Of a DNA stretch of 54,955 nt, positions 53,540 through 54,955 are shown piece by piece. The DNA comes from Asticcacaulis sp. UBA2476. GTDB taxonomy: Bacteria > Pseudomonadota > Alphaproteobacteria > Caulobacterales > Caulobacteraceae. The DNA lies in contig DDPE01000095.1 in NCBI GenBank assembly GCA_002342035.1, positions 1 through 54,955 on the forward strand, given 5' to 3'. The position numbers were made by a program, and so were the translations under genes. Position 1 is the first letter of the stretch. Every line of letters begins with the position of its first letter. The notes under the pieces are model-generated. The model had not been told where the DNA came from, made no database searches, and was given only the letters and a program-made list of their open reading frames with translations.

Positions 53540-53798
53540 ACGGCTGCGAAAACAGCATCAGCCCAAACAATACCGCTGCCCCGACCACATAGCCGACCTT
53601 GACGGAGGCAAAGCGCGGTGTCAGCAGGGCGCGCGCCACATGCAGGGCGATCACCAGCCCCAAAAGCTGAAATGACAGGCCGGAATTAAATCCAAACGAC
53701 GTAAAGGCCACAAACACATAGATCAGGCTCAGCAACCAGAACAGCGTCACCGACACCACCGTCAGCGAATGCCACAATGCCTGACCGAGTTCTTTCAT
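53538..53798 (-). CDS. Small membrane protein (86 residues)
   Basis: The ATG chosen is six bases after GGAGG (another ATG directly after the GGAGG is too close). The protein has three hydrophobic helices (about residues 10-27, 31-50 and 62-80) and short loops, ending FSQP. No family was recognised. It is a single-gene unit divergent from the esterase gene. The stop overlaps the T-run of the small-RNA terminator. Confidence 0.75.
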   Translation of the reverse strand: MKELGQALWHSLTVVSVTLFWLLSLIYVFVAFTSFGFNSGLSFQLLGLVIALHVARALLTPRFASVKVGYVVGAAVLFGLMLFSQP

Positions 53799-53955
53799 GA
53801 CCATCCTCCGTGACTGTGCGTTATATAGACCATCCCGTTAACAGGCACAGCCCCTGTCGCGCGCAGGTTCTCATCGCTTTCTTACGACCGCCGACTTAGC
53901 GTGGACGTATATCACGGCCATAATCCAAATCCGCCCCCGACACGTAAGCCTTTGT

Positions 53956-54807
53956 ATGAATAAACGTCGCTTTTTATCGCTTATCGGCTTGTCGGGACTA
54001 GCCACGGCGCTTGCGAGTTGCAACACCCTAAGCGCATTCAACACCCTAACGCCCAAGGATGGCGACAGCGAACGTCTGGCTCAAGGCATTAGCTATGGCG
54101 ACGGCCCGCGCCGATCCTATGATGTGTATGGCCCGCGCGAAGGGGCCAGCAACCTTCCCGTGATTGTGTTCTTTTACGGTGGCGGCTGGAACTCAGGCTC
54201 AAAAGACGACTACGCCTGGATGGGCCGCTCACTGGCGGCTTTGGGTTATATCGTTGCCGTACCCGATTACCGGCTGGTGCCGCAGGCTCGCTATCCCGAC
54301 TTTCTGACCGATAGTGCGGCGGCGGTTCGCCACGTTACCAGGCACATCCACGAACAGGGGGGCAACCCTGAGCAACTTATCCTGATGGGCCATTCGGCGG
54401 GGGCCTATAATGCCATGATGCTGACGCTTGATCCGCAATATATCCCCGACATTACCGTCAAGGCCATGATCGGGCTTTCCGGGCCGTATGATTTTTATCC
54501 CTATGATGTCGACTCGACCATAAACGCCTTTGGGCAATGGCCGCGTCCGCTGGAAACGCAGCCCATCAACCATGTGCGCAAGCTCGATACGCGCTTTTTG
54601 CTGATCCACAGCCGCGCCGACACCATTGCCCGCGTGCGCAATTCCGAAGTCATGGCGCAAAAACTGAGCGCGTCAGGCAATGCCGTGACGCTGAAACTTT
54701 ATGATGACATCAGCCATCAGGACACGGCCGCCGCCTTTTCTGTCCCGTTCCGAAATAAGGCTCCGGTACGCAAAGACGTGGCCGATTTCCTGATGGCTAT
54801 GGGTTAG
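53956..54807 (+). CDS. Alpha/beta-hydrolase lipoprotein (BD-FAE/carboxylesterase-like)
   Basis: The 283-residue protein has a twin-basic N-terminus and lipobox-like LASC (C22). The hydrolase domain shows the oxyanion-hole motif FYGGGW near residue 72, nucleophile GHSAGA near 154, and acid and base residues in the region LLIHSRADTI and DISHQD. It resembles small carboxylesterases or feruloyl esterase-like enzymes. As a lipoprotein it is probably attached to the inner or outer membrane. Substrate unknown. Confidence 0.88.
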   Translation: MNKRRFLSLIGLSGLATALASCNTLSAFNTLTPKDGDSERLAQGISYGDGPRRSYDVYGPREGASNLPVIVFFYGGGWNSGSKDDYAWMGRSLAALGYIVAVPDYRLVPQARYPDFLTDSAAAVRHVTRHIHEQGGNPEQLILMGHSAGAYNAMMLTLDPQYIPDITVKAMIGLSGPYDFYPYDVDSTINAFGQWPRPLETQPINHVRKLDTRFLLIHSRADTIARVRNSEVMAQKLSASGNAVTLKLYDDISHQDTAAAFSVPFRNKAPVRKDVADFLMAMG

Positions 54808-54955
54808 TTACTGAACCGCCGCAACCGCAGGAACCTCATCAGCTTTTTCAAGCTTAACGATCAGCGGATTGGGCACCAGATCCTTCATGGCGCCGGACGA
54901 TCCATCAACCGCCGCACCAATAATCCCCCCGACCAGAACATTGCCCGCCATAGCT
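54808..54955 (-). CDS. C-terminal end of a glycine-zipper type protein (partial)
   Basis: Only the last 48 codons are in the window; the 5' part lies beyond the end. The visible part, read on the minus strand, is GNVLVGGIIGAAVDGSSGAM followed by KDLVPNPLIVKLEK and an Ala/Val/Glu tail, a glycine-zipper segment typical of alphaproteobacterial envelope proteins or lipoproteins. The stop abuts the stop of the esterase gene. Family identification is tentative because most of the protein is missing. Confidence 0.75.
   Translation of the reverse strand, partial: AMAGNVLVGGIIGAAVDGSSGAMKDLVPNPLIVKLEKADEVPAVAAVQ

Overview
The window looks like chromosomal DNA of an alphaproteobacterium of the order Caulobacterales, most likely an Asticcacaulis- or Caulobacter-like genome. 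This rests on the gene content (ChpT phosphotransferase, MucR/Ros regulator, DivJ/PleC-type kinase, DUF1491, PAS_5, DUF2336 and DUF6456 proteins, hslV-GNAT-hslU order), on a perfect CtrA-type box upstream of nrdB, and on GC-rich core genes. There are no rRNA genes, transposases, integrases or CRISPR arrays. A partial tRNA-Gly, an SRP RNA and one candidate unnamed small RNA are present.

Layout. 1-7.3 kb: tRNA-Gly, a MAPEG protein and MoeB-type enzyme, the HslVU protease, a low-molecular-weight phosphatase, a MazG-like NTPase, endonuclease III, an overlooked 58-residue membrane protein, an acetyltransferase and a creatininase-family protein. 7.5-12.3 kb: acetyl-CoA synthetase, a trypsin-fold protein that has lost its catalytic residues, a DUF350 membrane protein and RlmN. 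12.5-16.1 kb: a 1209-residue autotransporter. 16.4-22.7 kb: small conserved proteins, a tandem DUF1428 protein, a MocR regulator divergent from an EamA exporter, and an acyltransferase. 22.8-30.1 kb: an OmpA lipoprotein, an AT-rich orphan gene, two divergent histidine kinases (one DivJ-like, one with a degenerate ATP site), SufE, a DUF6456 protein with a DnaA-domain-IV protein, and a PAS_5 protein. 30.3-33.3 kb: MucR, DUF2336, CysK.

33.5-41.6 kb is a signalling region: chpT, then an AT-rich two-gene insert (HIRAN protein and HipA-like kinase, opposite strand), then cheA-cheW-cheY, a terminator, and cheB-cheR. 41.6-44.7 kb is the recombination/replication block recR-ybaB-dnaX followed by the SRP RNA. 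44.8-51.7 kb holds a class II glutamine amidotransferase, kdsB-pheA, a membrane cytochrome c, an NlpC/P60 hydrolase, an M17 peptidase and a TPR protein. 51.7-54.9 kb: nrdB behind a crowded regulatory region (two NrdR-like boxes flanking a CtrA box), a PemK/MazF-like toxin gene without a protein antitoxin, a candidate independently transcribed RNA with its own promoter and terminator, a lipoprotein esterase and the end of a glycine-zipper protein.

The most interesting candidates for undescribed biology are (1) the PemK-like toxin with the adjacent promoter-RNA-terminator unit, (2) the HipA-like kinase plus HIRAN pair inserted between chpT and the che operon, and (3) two families of dispersed palindromic intergenic repeats (four and two copies). 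Gene calls are from reading the sequence and recalled family signatures; no database search was possible.
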